Below are positions 1 through 8,409 of a stretch of DNA of 33,456 bases, piece after piece. Position 1 is the first letter of the stretch, and the number at the start of each line of letters is the position of its first letter. The stretch covers positions 1-33,456 of the forward strand of contig JAANXF010000002.1 in NCBI GenBank assembly GCA_018263395.1. The letters are read 5' to 3'. This DNA is from Methanonatronarchaeales archaeon. Lineage in GTDB: Archaea; Halobacteriota; Methanonatronarchaeia; JAANXF01. The translations under genes were made by a program, and so were the position numbers. The notes under the pieces are model-generated. The model saw only the letters and a program-made list of their open reading frames with translations. It searched no databases and was not told where the DNA came from.

Positions 1-2
1 AC

Positions 3-113
3 CTTCAACAATTCAAACAAACTATCAAAAAACTCTTCGAAAAATACTCAAAGAGAAAAACATTCGCACAGAGCTGGATCAAGAAATTCTGGACACAGAT
101 AATAAAAGAGTAA
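3..113 (+). CDS. C-terminal fragment of an unknown protein, possibly a transposase
   Basis: The first about 110 bases are strikingly AT-rich compared with the rest of the window. Frame 3 is open from the contig edge to a TAA at 111-113 and gives about 36 residues that look like a real protein end: Lys-rich, amphipathic, with aromatic residues (KLFEKYSKRKTF, then SWIKKFWTQIIKE). Its composition differs from every other gene here, which suggests a transferred element, and contigs often break inside insertion sequences. The family cannot be named from so short a tail, so transposase is an inference from context only. The 5' end is missing. Confidence 0.3.
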   Translation, partial: LQQFKQTIKKLFEKYSKRKTFAQSWIKKFWTQIIKE

Positions 114-154
114 TGTCAATAACTATACATTACGTGCATAGACACGGGTCTGGC

Positions 155-496
155 CTAGGTTGAGTCCTTCCCGGCGTGGAACTCTTCCAGTTTTCGGGCC
201 TTCTCTTCCTTCCTAACTGCTTTCCCGCGCTGATAGAGGTACAGGGCCCCAGTCGCGATACTGAAAATGCCGGGCACCACGGCGACCAAGACGTAGAGGG
301 TAGAGGGGCTCCACTCAGTTTCCTGCCGCATCTCGACACGATCCTTGTAAATCGCGACCGGCATCAACACCCACGCAACTAGAGTGATTGTGCCGCCTAG
401 AAGAGCTGGGGCGATACTGCCGACTGCAGGAGCAGTTCCTGAAAGTACTGCTCCGAGTATCCAGAAAACGATAGCCAGCTTTACTTTACCCCCCAT
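155..496 (-). CDS. Small integral membrane protein (about three helices), unknown function
   Basis: This 113-residue protein has hydrophobic segments at about 6-27, 30-50 and 67-88 and ends in a charged Lys/Glu/Arg tail that is probably cytoplasmic. Between helices 2 and 3 it has a short polar loop with EWSPSTLY, and the last helix ends GALYLYQRGK. This layout (polar loop, W-x-P, then a G-x-x-YLY-x-R end) recalls small uncharacterised membrane proteins of haloarchaea, but I cannot name a family. A TATA-like TTTAAA at 528-533 lies about 32 nt upstream of the ATG at 496, so it is probably transcribed alone from a leaderless promoter. Confidence 0.7.
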   Translation of the reverse strand: MGGKVKLAIVFWILGAVLSGTAPAVGSIAPALLGGTITLVAWVLMPVAIYKDRVEMRQETEWSPSTLYVLVAVVPGIFSIATGALYLYQRGKAVRKEEKARKLEEFHAGKDST

Positions 497-527
497 TCGC
501 CTATGAACTCCGACATATCACTTCACT

Positions 528-533
528 TTTAAA
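528..533 (-). promoter_or_regulatory. TATA-like box for the small membrane protein
   Basis: TTTAAA in an AT-rich pocket, about 32 nt upstream of the minus-strand ATG at 496. This spacing fits an archaeal TBP site feeding a leaderless or nearly leaderless transcript. Confidence 0.45.
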
Positions 534-677
534 TCTTTACTGCTTTTAATTTATCCATATCAACCGAGGCTGTAATATCCTGTGGACACTCGGAATAGCA
601 GCTACGAATAACGCGAGAGAAAACAAAGGATAAGAGCAGTCGTTGCGACAGGAAACAGCGCACAGGATGACCACCAC

Positions 678-1376
678 TTAAACCTCCGCGTCACACACCC
701 TGTCGAAGAAGTTACCGAAAACCCTGCGGGAGGCCAGCGACTCCCGGAAGTTCTCCTCGGTCAGGGACGCCTCGACGTCCCCTTCAAGTCTGTGTTGGAG
801 GTCCTTCGCCTCGACCAGCGCCCTCGCCATGTCGAGGCTGTACTCGGGGTGGAACTGGACCCCGTAGGCGGGGTGTTCGTCGTGCCGGAACGCCTGTATT
901 CCGAAGTCGTTCTCGGCCAGCACCGTCACGTCCGGGACATCGAACACGGCGTCGAGGTGGGACTGGAACACCAGGAACTCGTCCGGCACGCCGTGGAACA
1001 GGTCGTCGTCTAGACCGGCCTCCGTCACCTCGACGGTCCGGTACCCCATCTCGCGGTCCTCCATCGCTCCGACTTCTCCGCCGAGGGCGTCGGCCACGAG
1101 CTGGTGGCCGAAGCACACGCCGAGCACCGGGACACTCCTCTCCAGTGCCTCGATTGCGAATCCCTGGGTCGCGTCGATCCAGGGAAGGTCGTCGAAGACG
1201 TGGTACCTGGAGCCCATGACCAGTACCGCGTCGTACCCGGTTCCCCGCGGCACGTCCCCCTCGTGGGGCCGGAAGTTCTCGAACCTGAGGTCGGTGGTAG
1301 CGAGGTGGTTCGAGACGCGGTGCGCGACGGGGCAGTAGTCGAACAGTTCGGAGGGCGAAAGGCAGACTACTTCCAT
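678..1376 (-). CDS. Class I glutamine amidotransferase (GMP synthase GATase-like)
   Basis: A stand-alone type 1 glutamine amidotransferase of the GuaA-like group. From the ATG at 1376 (232 residues) the nucleophile elbow GVCFGHQ puts the catalytic Cys at 88, and FHPE supplies His176 and Glu178, so the triad is intact. The open frame extends to a TTG at 1403, but a TATA-like TATTAAC at 1407-1413 leaves room only for the internal ATG. The substrate is unknown: such free domains cleave glutamine or gamma-glutamyl bonds, and the neighbours give no hint. The C-terminal 45 residues are highly charged and extend beyond the catalytic core. It is transcribed divergently from the Na/Pi-like transporter gene. 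Confidence 0.85.
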   Translation of the reverse strand: MEVVCLSPSELFDYCPVAHRVSNHLATTDLRFENFRPHEGDVPRGTGYDAVLVMGSRYHVFDDLPWIDATQGFAIEALERSVPVLGVCFGHQLVADALGGEVGAMEDREMGYRTVEVTEAGLDDDLFHGVPDEFLVFQSHLDAVFDVPDVTVLAENDFGIQAFRHDEHPAYGVQFHPEYSLDMARALVEAKDLQHRLEGDVEASLTEENFRESLASRRVFGNFFDRVCDAEV

Positions 1377-1406
1377 GTGGGTTTTACGATGTTCTGCCTC
1401 CAACTG

Positions 1407-1413
1407 TATTAAC
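1407..1413 (-). promoter_or_regulatory. TATA-like box in the divergent spacer
   Basis: TATTAAC in the 85-bp spacer between the amidotransferase (minus) and the transporter (plus). It lies about 31-37 nt upstream of the ATG at 1376 and favours that start. It could also serve the plus-strand gene with a short leader, since no better AT-rich box is seen before 1462. Confidence 0.4.
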
Positions 1414-1461
1414 CCGGCGCGGTGAAGAGACAGGTCGCGGGTAGGGGTCGAGTGGCTGGAG

Positions 1462-2517
1462 ATGGTACTTCAGGAGATACGGATAGGGAGCTATGTACTG
1501 ACCCGGAGGGAGCTAGCGCGTCGAATCCTGGTGGGCCTGGTGGCGGTGTCGATGTTCGTGGTCGCCGTGCGTCTCCTGGGGGAGTCGACGGGGGCTCTCT
1601 CCCCGGTCATCCGAGGCCTGGCAGCGCGGGTCCTGTCTACGGACGCTTCGGCGTTGGGGCTCGGATGGTTCTCGTCCTACGTGATGCTGAACGGGTCCAC
1701 GGTGACGGCGGTGGCGCTGGGGCTGTTCGACGCCGGGGTCGTGACGGAGGCGGAGACCTTCCTGCTGGTCGCGGGATCCCGGCTCGGGGCCGCGTTCCTC
1801 GTCGTGCTGATCGGGTTCCTGGGGTACGTACGGGGTGTGAACGAGTCTCTGCGGGACTCCTGCTCCGTCGGGGTGCTGTCCTTCATCGTGGCGTACAGCG
1901 TCTATCTTCCGGCGACGGCCCTGGGGTACGGCCTGCTCGTCTACACGGACGCCGGGTTCCTCGCCCTGGAGGTCCCCGCCGCGTTCCGCTCCCTCCTCGA
2001 CGTCCTGTACGGGCCGGTCGTCGCGCTCCTGGCCGGAGCTATGGGTCCGGTGCCGCTGTTCGCATCGGCGCTGCTGGTGCTCGTCGGTAGCCTGAAGGTG
2101 TTCGACCTCGCCTTCGCCGGGCTCGGGCGGCACAGGATCCGGGATGAGGGCGTGGAGAAGGTGGAGAGATGGGTCTTCTCGGCGGGTGCCGCCCTGACAC
2201 TGGTGACTGCCAGCGTCACTCTCTCCCTCGGCATCCTGGTGCCGCTTTACAACGAGCGGTTCTTCGAGCGGCGCAGGGCCCTGGTCCCGTACATGCTGGG
2301 GGCAAACCTGACCACGCTGGTTGACACGGCGTTCGCGGCGGCGGTGCTCTTGCTCGGGCTCTCCGCCACGGCCGTGACGATGGCGCTGCTGCTCCTGTAC
2401 CGGAGGTACCTCCGGGTCCTGGGCGCGGCGGACGGCTTCGTCCTCGGGAGCCGCCGGGGCTTCGTCTTCTTCATCGCAGCGACCGCGGCGCTCCCGCTGG
2501 CGCTTATCCTGTTATAG
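1462..2517 (+). CDS. Na+/phosphate cotransporter-like membrane protein (PF02690-like)
   Basis: A 351-residue polytopic membrane protein with about eight to nine hydrophobic segments. Two internal repeats resemble the inverted repeats of Na/Pi cotransporters (NptA/YjbB type): one around residues 65-120 (LNGSTVTAVALGLFDAG, then AGSRLGAAF) and one around 277-300 (GANLTTLVDTAF). The usual Q-S-S-S signature is replaced by G-S-T-V, so the substrate may differ. Haloarchaea have similar proteins annotated as sodium:phosphate symporters. There is no PhoU-like C-terminal domain. Start: ATG after GGCTGGAG, a weak ribosome-binding site. Its partner in the divergent pair is an amidotransferase, with no evident functional link. 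Confidence 0.7.
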   Translation: MVLQEIRIGSYVLTRRELARRILVGLVAVSMFVVAVRLLGESTGALSPVIRGLAARVLSTDASALGLGWFSSYVMLNGSTVTAVALGLFDAGVVTEAETFLLVAGSRLGAAFLVVLIGFLGYVRGVNESLRDSCSVGVLSFIVAYSVYLPATALGYGLLVYTDAGFLALEVPAAFRSLLDVLYGPVVALLAGAMGPVPLFASALLVLVGSLKVFDLAFAGLGRHRIRDEGVEKVERWVFSAGAALTLVTASVTLSLGILVPLYNERFFERRRALVPYMLGANLTTLVDTAFAAAVLLLGLSATAVTMALLLLYRRYLRVLGAADGFVLGSRRGFVFFIAATAALPLALILL

Positions 2518-2687
2518 AACCGGGGTGTGCGGCATCCCAGGTCGAGACGGCTCGCCACGAAGCTGCCGGCCGGCAGCGGCCCAGCCGGGAGGTTCGGAGG
2601 CGTTACTGACGTCGCCCTCTCGGTACGAACCGGAGGCTGCCCGGACCGTACGGGCCCTCCCCCGCCGTGCCTCGGCCCTCCCGCTGA
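2518..2687. other. GC-rich intergenic stretch, no gene seen
   Basis: The sequence between the transporter stop and the decayed ORF that begins at 2688 is very GC-rich. Open frames here give Pro/Arg-rich translations typical of non-coding GC-rich DNA. I see no convincing gene, RNA or repeat. Confidence 0.4.
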
Positions 2688-2944
2688 CTACCCTCCGAAC
2701 AGCGCGGCGAAGTCCGCGCAGTGAAAGTAGGTGTACGCCGCGGCCCAGGCCGCCAGGACGAGGTACGTTATTCAGAGGAACGTCGGTATGCCTCCGTGGG
2801 GCTTCTCGACGACCGCGTTGACGCGTCTGTGCAGGTGGCTATGCAGGTGGGGCTCAGCATCGTCGTGGCCGTTTCGGTATACGCCTGGCTGTGGGCCTCG
2901 GAGCGATCGGAGGGATGAGTGGTCAGAGCTCTTATAATGCACTG
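2688..2944 (-). pseudogene. Broken single-helix membrane protein ORF with an in-frame TGA
   Basis: On the minus strand one frame reads ...RRVNAVVEKPHGGIPTFL, then TGA at about 2773, then ITYLVLAAWAAAYTYFHC...FGG and a TAG at 2688-2690. Third codon positions stay G/C on both sides of the TGA, as in real genes nearby. The pattern (E-K-P-x-G-G-x-P, then one hydrophobic helix with several aromatics) looks like the membrane anchor of a small respiratory subunit. Changing TGA to TGG would restore one continuous helix. The N-terminal part, from a GTG at 2944, is less protein-like and the true start is unclear. It may be a pseudogene, a sequencing error, or chance. A TATA-like TTATAA lies at 2931-2936. 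Confidence 0.3.
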
Positions 2945-2974
2945 CCACACCAAATCTCGTCGAGGTCGAGGGTA

Positions 2975-3047
2975 TGGGCCGGCCGAGATTTGAACTCGGG
3001 TGTGACGACCCCCAGTCGCCAAGGATGCCAGACTACCTCACCGGCCC
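2975..3047 (-). tRNA. tRNA-Pro (GGG)
   Basis: A complete cloverleaf on the minus strand. Acceptor stem GGGCCGG pairs with CCGGCCC, with discriminator A. The anticodon stem GGCGA/TCGTC closes the loop CTGGGGG, giving anticodon GGG with U33 in place. The T arm is CCGAG-TTCAAAT-CTCGG. There is no intron and CCA is not encoded. A TATA-like TTAAATAG lies at 3073-3080, about 26 nt upstream of the 5' end. Confidence 0.93.
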
Positions 3048-3072
3048 TGACGGGAATTATGGGTGTGTGGGG

Positions 3073-3080
3073 TTAAATAG
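3073..3080 (-). promoter_or_regulatory. TATA-like box for tRNA-Pro
   Basis: The minus strand reads CTATTTAA; it is centred about 29 nt upstream of the mature tRNA 5' end at 3047, the expected place for an archaeal tRNA promoter. Confidence 0.55.
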
Positions 3081-3143
3081 GGTGCCGGGACGCCCCCTCG
3101 ACACCTCTGCGGCTATCGACAGCTGTCGAGATGCGGGTTCGAT

Positions 3144-3152
3144 AAATTTATA
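3144..3152 (+). promoter_or_regulatory. TATA-like box of the mevalonate-entry operon
   Basis: AAATTTATA within GATAAATTTATAGG, about 35-43 nt upstream of the ATG at 3187. It implies a short leader of about 10 nt for the regulator-mvaS-thiolase-DUF35 operon. Confidence 0.55.
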
Positions 3153-3186
3153 GGTCTGTGCCCTACTCTATTGGTGGCGTCTTTCG

Positions 3187-3918
3187 ATGAATACGGCTTC
3201 TGAACCGGGCGACTCCGTCGCCCGCGACCTCGTGGCTGAAAAAATTGCTGGAGAGGTCACGCTCTCGCCGGAGCCGGGCAGGACGCTCTGCAAGTGGCGG
3301 GAGGAGTTCGGGGTCACGCAGACACAGCTCGCGGAGAGAATGGAGGTCTCGCCGAGCGTCATAAGCGACTACGAGAGCGACCGCAGGCGTAGCCCCGGCG
3401 TACGCATAATACGCAACTTCATCAACGCACTCATCAGGGTGGACGAATCCCGCGGCGGACACGTCCTTGGCGAACTGGCGAGAAAAATCGGCATAGGCGT
3501 GGACTTCGAGGGCGTGATGGCGATCAGCGAGTACTCCCGGCCGGTCTCGGTGGAAGAGCTCGCGGAGGACGTCGGGGGAGAGGTGGTCGTGGAGGGGACC
3601 CCGGGTGTATCGGTAAACGGGTACACGGTCATCGACAGCCTCAAGGCCATCCAGAAGCTCTCGCCGGAGGAGTTCTACAGGCTGTACGGCTGGTCGACTG
3701 AGAGGGCTCTGGTGTTCTGCCGGGTGACCACCGGAAAGTCCCCCCTCGTCGCGATACGGGTCACCAACCTCAAGCCCGGAGTCGTCGTGCTCCACGGCAT
3801 CGAGGAGGTGGACCCCGTGGCCGTAAAAATCGCGGAGGTCGAGGGTATACCGCTTATCAGGACCGTCATGGACGTCGACGCGATGGTCGAAAACCTCTAC
3901 AGGAGTGGTAAGAGGTGA
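3187..3918 (+). CDS. Archaeal HTH transcriptional regulator (COG1709-like)
   Basis: A 243-residue protein with an N-terminal Xre/Cro-type helix-turn-helix at about residues 34-63 ([26 protein letters not shown]) and a C-terminal alpha/beta region of about 150 residues that could bind a ligand. This architecture matches the euryarchaeal COG1709 predicted regulators, often found beside HMG-CoA synthase genes. Its stop overlaps the GTG of mvaS in a GTGA overlap, so it is the first gene of the operon and may regulate it. A role in sensing an isoprenoid or acyl-CoA intermediate is my inference. The ATG at 3187 follows a clear TATA-like box. Confidence 0.8.
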   Translation: MNTASEPGDSVARDLVAEKIAGEVTLSPEPGRTLCKWREEFGVTQTQLAERMEVSPSVISDYESDRRRSPGVRIIRNFINALIRVDESRGGHVLGELARKIGIGVDFEGVMAISEYSRPVSVEELAEDVGGEVVVEGTPGVSVNGYTVIDSLKAIQKLSPEEFYRLYGWSTERALVFCRVTTGKSPLVAIRVTNLKPGVVVLHGIEEVDPVAVKIAEVEGIPLIRTVMDVDAMVENLYRSGKR

Positions 3919-4955
3919 CCGGCATCGTGGGCTACGGCTCCTACGTTCCGAGATACAGGATACGGGTTGAGGACATAGCGAAGGTTTGGGGAGACGCCCC
4001 GGATGACATAAGGGCCGGCCTCATGATAGGCGAGAAGGCGGTCCCCGCCGGGGACGAGGACGCGGCCACGATGGCGGTCGAGGCCGCGAGGAACGCGCTC
4101 GGCGCGAGCGGCATCGATTCCTCCAGTATAGGCGCTATATTCGTGGGCTCCGAGAGCCATCCCTACGCGGTCAAGCCTACAGCCACAGTCGTGGCCCAGG
4201 CTGTCGGGGCTTCCCCCCACCTGACTGCGGCTGACATGGAGTTCGCCTGCAAGGCCGGAACCGCGGGTATTCAGGCCTGTCTCGGAATGGTCCGGAGCGG
4301 GATGGTGGACGTCGGTCTTGCGATAGGAGCCGACGTGTCTCAGGCCGCACCGGGCGACGCGCTGGAGTACACGGCCGGCGCCGGGGGATGCGCCTACCTG
4401 GTGGGAGAGGACCCTATAGCGGAGATAGAGGACACCTGCTCCTTCACCACCGATACACCCGACTTCTGGCGCCGGGAGGGCGAGAAGTACCCCCAGCACG
4501 GCGGCCGCTTCACCGGGGAGCCCGCGTATTTCCGCCACGTGATAGGCAGTTCGGAGAGGCTCATGGAGCTGTCCGGCACCGGGCCCTCGGACTACGACTA
4601 CGCCGTTTTCCACCAGCCCAACGGAAAGTTTCCGCGAAGGGCGGCGAAACGCCTGGGGTTCGAGGAGTCGCAGTACGAAACGGCCATTCTCGTCGACAGA
4701 ATAGGGAACACGTACTCGGGCTCGACGCCGCTTGGCCTCGCCAGGGTGCTGGACGTGGCGTCGCCCGGAGACAGAATCCTCGTCACCAGCTTCGGAAGCG
4801 GAGCCGGCAGCGACAGCTTCTCGATCTGCGTAACCAGGAGAATCGAGGAGAGGAGGGCCGTTCCCACCGTCGAGGACCAGATATGCAGGAAGACCTACCT
4901 GGACTACTCGCTCTACGCCAAGCACCAGGGCAAAATTGACGGGGGCGATGGATGA
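3915..4955 (+). CDS. mvaS: Archaeal hydroxymethylglutaryl-CoA synthase
   Basis: Condenses acetoacetyl-CoA with acetyl-CoA to HMG-CoA, the committed entry to the mevalonate pathway for archaeal lipids. The 346 residues match the archaeal family. Expected catalytic residues are visible: Glu80 in VGSES, the nucleophilic Cys112 in [10 protein letters not shown], and His233 in [10 protein letters not shown]. Late glycine motifs ([22 protein letters not shown]) are intact. It starts with GTG at 3915, overlapping the regulator stop, and its own TGA overlaps the thiolase ATG. In Methanothermococcus the HMG-CoA synthase, thiolase and DUF35 protein form one complex that channels acetoacetyl-CoA; the same three genes in the same order here suggest the same complex. 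Confidence 0.95.
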   Translation: MTGIVGYGSYVPRYRIRVEDIAKVWGDAPDDIRAGLMIGEKAVPAGDEDAATMAVEAARNALGASGIDSSSIGAIFVGSESHPYAVKPTATVVAQAVGASPHLTAADMEFACKAGTAGIQACLGMVRSGMVDVGLAIGADVSQAAPGDALEYTAGAGGCAYLVGEDPIAEIEDTCSFTTDTPDFWRREGEKYPQHGGRFTGEPAYFRHVIGSSERLMELSGTGPSDYDYAVFHQPNGKFPRRAAKRLGFEESQYETAILVDRIGNTYSGSTPLGLARVLDVASPGDRILVTSFGSGAGSDSFSICVTRRIEERRAVPTVEDQICRKTYLDYSLYAKHQGKIDGGDG

Positions 4956-6130
4956 GGGACGTAGCGGTAATAGGCGCGGGGGTCACGAAGTTCGGAGAGC
5001 GCTGGGACGACTCGTTCAGGGACGTGTTCGTAGAGGCAGGGCTGAAGGCAGTGCAGGACGCGGGGCTGACAGGTGACCGGATAGACGAGATATTCGTGGG
5101 CAACATGTCCGGCGGCCGCTTCGTAAACCAGGAGCACATAGCCTCCCTCATAGCGGACCACTCCGGTCTGGCGCTGGAGGGACACGTCCCCGCCACAAGG
5201 GTGGAGGCCGCGTGCGCCTCCGGGGGCCTGGCCGTGAGGCAGGGGGCCCAGGCCGTCTCATCCGGCCTCTCCGACATAGTGGTGGTGGGGGGAGTGGAGA
5301 AGATGAGTGACGTGCAGTCAGACCAGTCCACGGAAATCCTGGCGGCCGCATCGGACACCGAGTGGGAGAGCTTCTACGGCGCCACGTTCCCCGGCCTCTA
5401 CGCAATGATGGCCAGGAGACACAGCCACGAGTACGGAACCACCAGGGAACAGATGGCCCTCTGTTCCGTGAAAAACCACAGCAACGCCACGATGAACCCG
5501 ACGGCCCAGTTCCGCCGCGAAATCAGCGTCGAAGACGTCCTGAACAGCCCCACACTGGCGGACCCGCTGAACCTGCTCGACGCCTCGCCCATAACTGACG
5601 GGGCGGCAGCCCTCGTCCTGGCCCCCGCGGAGGACGCGAGGAGGTGCACCGATACGCCCGTCTACATAGCCGGCATCGGACAGGCGAGCGACGCGATAGC
5701 GCTGCACGACAGGCGCACGTTAACGACCGTCGAGGCGACAGAGGTCGCAGTGGAGAGGGCGTACTCCTCGGCGGGCATCGGACCCGGCGAAGTTGACGTC
5801 GCAGAGGTCCACGACTGTTTCTCAATCGCGGAAATTATCGCCGTAGAGGACCTCGGGTTCTTCGAGAAGGGCTCCGGGGGCGCCGCGGTGGAGGAGGGCC
5901 TCACCGAGCTGAACTCACGGGTCTCCGTTAACCCCTCCGGCGGCCTGAAGGCCTGCGGTCACCCCGTCGGGGCGACAGGGGTCAAACAGGTTGCAGAGGT
6001 GGCGCTACACCTGCGCGGGGACGCGGGTGAAAGACAGGTGGACGGGGCGGAGGTGGGTCTCACCCACAACGTCGGGGGAACGGGCGGAACCGCGGTCGTC
6101 CACGTTCTTTCCAGGGAGGCGCCGAGATGA
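4952..6130 (+). CDS. Acetyl-CoA acetyltransferase (archaeal thiolase)
   Basis: Claisen condensation of two acetyl-CoA to acetoacetyl-CoA, which feeds HMG-CoA synthase. The protein has 392 residues with the thiolase fold and is closer to the archaeal/SCP-x-like group than to bacterial AtoB. Visible active-site parts are Cys88 in EAACASGG, His288 in EVHDCFS, and Cys335-Gly-His337 in the [11 protein letters not shown] motif. The start ATG overlaps the mvaS stop (ATGA), and its stop overlaps the DUF35 ATG in the same way, so the three genes are translationally coupled. Acetoacetyl-CoA formation is unfavourable alone, which is the proposed reason for complex formation with its neighbours. Confidence 0.93.
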   Translation: MRDVAVIGAGVTKFGERWDDSFRDVFVEAGLKAVQDAGLTGDRIDEIFVGNMSGGRFVNQEHIASLIADHSGLALEGHVPATRVEAACASGGLAVRQGAQAVSSGLSDIVVVGGVEKMSDVQSDQSTEILAAASDTEWESFYGATFPGLYAMMARRHSHEYGTTREQMALCSVKNHSNATMNPTAQFRREISVEDVLNSPTLADPLNLLDASPITDGAAALVLAPAEDARRCTDTPVYIAGIGQASDAIALHDRRTLTTVEATEVAVERAYSSAGIGPGEVDVAEVHDCFSIAEIIAVEDLGFFEKGSGGAAVEEGLTELNSRVSVNPSGGLKACGHPVGATGVKQVAEVALHLRGDAGERQVDGAEVGLTHNVGGTGGTAVVHVLSREAPR

Positions 6131-6528
6131 CGGTTCCTAGGTTCTGGAGAAAGATCGACAACAGGTACAACCTTCGGGGCACGAGGTGTGGTAACTGCGG
6201 AACCGCGTTTTTCCCTCCGAGGAGGATATGTCCTGGCTGCCGGAGGGACGGGAGCGTGGAGACCTACGACTTCGAGGGTAGGGGGGAGGTGATTACTTTC
6301 ACGGTTATACGGGCGGAGCCTCCCAGCATGGATGGACAAACGCCGTACGTCGTCGCGATAATCGAGACACCGGAGGGGGCGCGCTTCACCTCTCAACTGG
6401 TGGACGTGGAGCCGGACGACGTGGAAATCGGTATGCCGGTGGAGGCCACGTTCAGGAAGATAGCGGAGGACGGCGCCGACGGGGTAATCCACTACGGCGT
6501 CAAGTTCGAGCCGACGGCCCGGGATTAA
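6127..6528 (+). CDS. DUF35 / OB-fold zinc-ribbon scaffold protein
   Basis: A 133-residue protein with an N-terminal rubredoxin-like zinc ribbon (Cys21-x2-Cys24 and Cys35-x2-Cys38) followed by an OB-fold (about residues 50-125). DUF35 proteins bridge thiolase and HMG-CoA synthase in the archaeal complex and share a CoA-binding site. It is the last gene of the four-gene operon, starting at an ATG that overlaps the thiolase stop. No enzyme activity is expected of it alone. The next 187 bases are AT-rich and lead to the promoter of the C1 operon. Confidence 0.9.
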   Translation: MTVPRFWRKIDNRYNLRGTRCGNCGTAFFPPRRICPGCRRDGSVETYDFEGRGEVITFTVIRAEPPSMDGQTPYVVAIIETPEGARFTSQLVDVEPDDVEIGMPVEATFRKIAEDGADGVIHYGVKFEPTARD

Positions 6529-6682
6529 AGTGGAAAAGTCGAAAAATCCGCCCATCTTTATGGATAATTTGGTAAATAAATCATGAAGAATATCATTCTC
6601 AAGCAATTACGCAGACTTTTTGAAAAATCATGGATTCCCATCAGAAACAGGGTGATGTAGAAAGGGCGACGCGGCTCAAAAC

Positions 6683-6690
6683 TTTTTTAT
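6683..6690 (+). promoter_or_regulatory. TATA-like box of the mtd-ftr-fwd operon
   Basis: TTTTTTAT ends 26 nt upstream of the mtd ATG at 6716, so the six-gene operon probably starts as a leaderless transcript. The upstream spacer 6529-6680 is notably AT-rich for this genome and could hold regulator sites, but I see no clear palindrome. Confidence 0.55.
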
Positions 6691-6715
6691 TCGCATCCGG
6701 CAAAGTGACAGGGCG

Positions 6716-7528
6716 ATGAGGCTCGGAGTAGCAAAGGCGGGAAATATAGGCGTATCCTCCATGCTGGAGCTGCTTCTCGACGAGAGAGCGGACAGAGAGA
6801 ACCTGGAGGTATTCGTCGAGGGAAGCGGCGCCAAGATGGATGTGGAGGAGGTGGAGGGCTGCGTGGAGCGCGTCCTCGCCGGGGACCCCGATGTCGTGGT
6901 ATACGTGTCCCCCAACCTGACCGTCCGGGGCCCGCAGAGGGCCGCGGAGGTGCTGGCCGAGAGCGGAGTTCCGGCCGTCCTCGTCGGGGACTCCCCCAGC
7001 AGGGAAGCCGCGGAGGGCCTCGAGGAGATGGGGCTCGGCTTCGTAGTGGTGACAGGGGACCCGATGATAGGCGCCCGCAGGGAATTCCTCGACCCGGCCG
7101 AGATGGCGCTCTTCAACGGACACGTCCTGGAGGTACTGTCCTGTACGGGCGCAATGACCGCAGTTCAGGCCGCACTCGACGGGTTCCTGGAGAGCGGAGG
7201 CGACGAGCTGCCGCGGCTCGTGGTTGATCGTGACTCGGCCGTGAAGCACGCCGAGTTCCGGAACCCGTACGCGGAGGCGAAGGCCATGGCCGCCTACGAA
7301 ATCTCCGAGAAGGCCGCCGACCTCGACGTGGAGGGTTGCTTCGTCGTACAGGACCCGGAGAAGTACGTACCCCTGGTGGCTGCGGCCCACGAGATGGTCC
7401 GGGAGGCAGCCCGGCTGGCTGACGAGGCGAGGGAGCTGGAGAAGGCCGGAGACTCGGTATCGAGAGCTCCGCACGCGAGGGACGGAACAGTTCTAAGTAA
7501 AGAAAGGCTGATGGAGAAACCGAAATGA
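6716..7528 (+). CDS. mtd: F420-dependent methylene-H4MPT dehydrogenase
   Basis: Reversible hydride transfer between coenzyme F420 and the methylene/methenyl-tetrahydromethanopterin pair. The 270 residues are close to the usual 275-283. The N-terminal half (MRLGVAKAGNIGVSSMLELL) and central ASP/GDP-rich segments (VLVGDSP, VVVTGDPMIGARREFLDP) are typical of Mtd. It is a soluble cytoplasmic enzyme. As first gene of the operon it has a leaderless-type promoter, and its stop overlaps the ftr ATG (ATGA). It implies that the cell makes F420 and a methanopterin. The direction, reductive or oxidative, cannot be told from this window. Confidence 0.95.
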   Translation: MRLGVAKAGNIGVSSMLELLLDERADRENLEVFVEGSGAKMDVEEVEGCVERVLAGDPDVVVYVSPNLTVRGPQRAAEVLAESGVPAVLVGDSPSREAAEGLEEMGLGFVVVTGDPMIGARREFLDPAEMALFNGHVLEVLSCTGAMTAVQAALDGFLESGGDELPRLVVDRDSAVKHAEFRNPYAEAKAMAAYEISEKAADLDVEGCFVVQDPEKYVPLVAAAHEMVREAARLADEARELEKAGDSVSRAPHARDGTVLSKERLMEKPK

Positions 7529-8409
7529 GGCTCAACGGGGTACACGTGGAGGAGACCTTCGCGGAGCTGTTCCCCATGAAGTACTGCCGGATGCTCGTCA
7601 CGGCAGCGACGGAGCGGCTTGCAACGACCTCTGCTAGGGAGGCCACCGGTTTCGGGACGTCCATAATAATGGCGCCCGGGGAGGCAGGAATCGAGAGGAC
7701 GATGTCCGGCGACGAGACCCTGGACGGTCGCCCGGGAGCCGTGATACAGGTCTGGCACCGGGACGATGAGAGCCTGCAGAACGCCCTGCTCGGAAGAATA
7801 GGGCAGTGCGTACTGACAGCCCCAACCACGTCCCTCTTCGACGCCGGAGGGGACCCGGGTTTCCGCCTCGGCGAACAGGTCGCGTTTTTCGGTGACGGCC
7901 ACCAGCGAAATGAGGAGATGTACGGGCGTGACGTCTGGCTTGTTCCACGGATGGATGGCGACTTCGTGGTGGAGGACTCCGTCTCAATCGAGGAGGGTGT
8001 TGCCGGCGGAAACTTCTTCGTGCTCGGGAGGACACAGGGCTCCGCCCTGCAGGGCGCAGAGGCGGCCATCGACGCCATAGGGGGCGTGGAGGGAGTCGTG
8101 ACCTCCTTCCCCGGAGGTATCTGTTCGTCGGGCTCGAAGCCAGGATCGGAGCAGTACGGGTTCATGCTGGCCACCACCAACGAGTTCTACGCACCCTCAA
8201 TCAGGGACGAGGTGGACACCGCCCTGCCCGACGACGTAGGGGCGGTCTACGAGATCGTGATGAACGGCGTGACGCTGGAGGCGCTGAAGGGGGCCACCGC
8301 GGCCGGAATAAGGGCCGCGACGACCGTGGAAGGCGTGGTGGGAATAGACGCCGGAAACTACGGCGGAAACATCGGGCCCTACGAGATACACCTCCGCGAG
8401 GTCCTATGA
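7525..8409 (+). CDS. ftr: Formylmethanofuran:H4MPT formyltransferase
   Basis: Moves the formyl group between methanofuran and tetrahydromethanopterin, the second step of CO2 reduction in methanogens or the matching step of C1 oxidation. The protein has 294 residues (family about 295-300). It shows the conserved start NGVHVEETFAELFPM and long conserved Gly-rich stretches near the end (IDAGNYGGNIGPYEIHLRE). It is coupled to both neighbours by ATGA overlaps. The methenyl-H4MPT cyclohydrolase (mch) that acts between Ftr and Mtd is not in the window and must be elsewhere. Confidence 0.96.
   Translation: MRLNGVHVEETFAELFPMKYCRMLVTAATERLATTSAREATGFGTSIIMAPGEAGIERTMSGDETLDGRPGAVIQVWHRDDESLQNALLGRIGQCVLTAPTTSLFDAGGDPGFRLGEQVAFFGDGHQRNEEMYGRDVWLVPRMDGDFVVEDSVSIEEGVAGGNFFVLGRTQGSALQGAEAAIDAIGGVEGVVTSFPGGICSSGSKPGSEQYGFMLATTNEFYAPSIRDEVDTALPDDVGAVYEIVMNGVTLEALKGATAAGIRAATTVEGVVGIDAGNYGGNIGPYEIHLREVL

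Noticed and set aside
2721-2918. Plus-strand 65-codon ORF with a hydrophobic end
   Set aside because: Lies antisense to the minus-strand broken ORF; its first half has poor codon bias and no clear start signal.
2688-2944. TGA read as selenocysteine in the small membrane ORF
   Set aside because: No SECIS-like stem seen, the position is inside a membrane helix, and Trp fits better; a mutation or error is simpler.
6583-6660. 25-codon AT-rich ORF (MKNIILKQLRRLFEKSWIP start) between the DUF35 and mtd genes
   Set aside because: Very short, no promoter or ribosome site at the right distance, no family recognised; more likely part of an AT-rich regulatory spacer.
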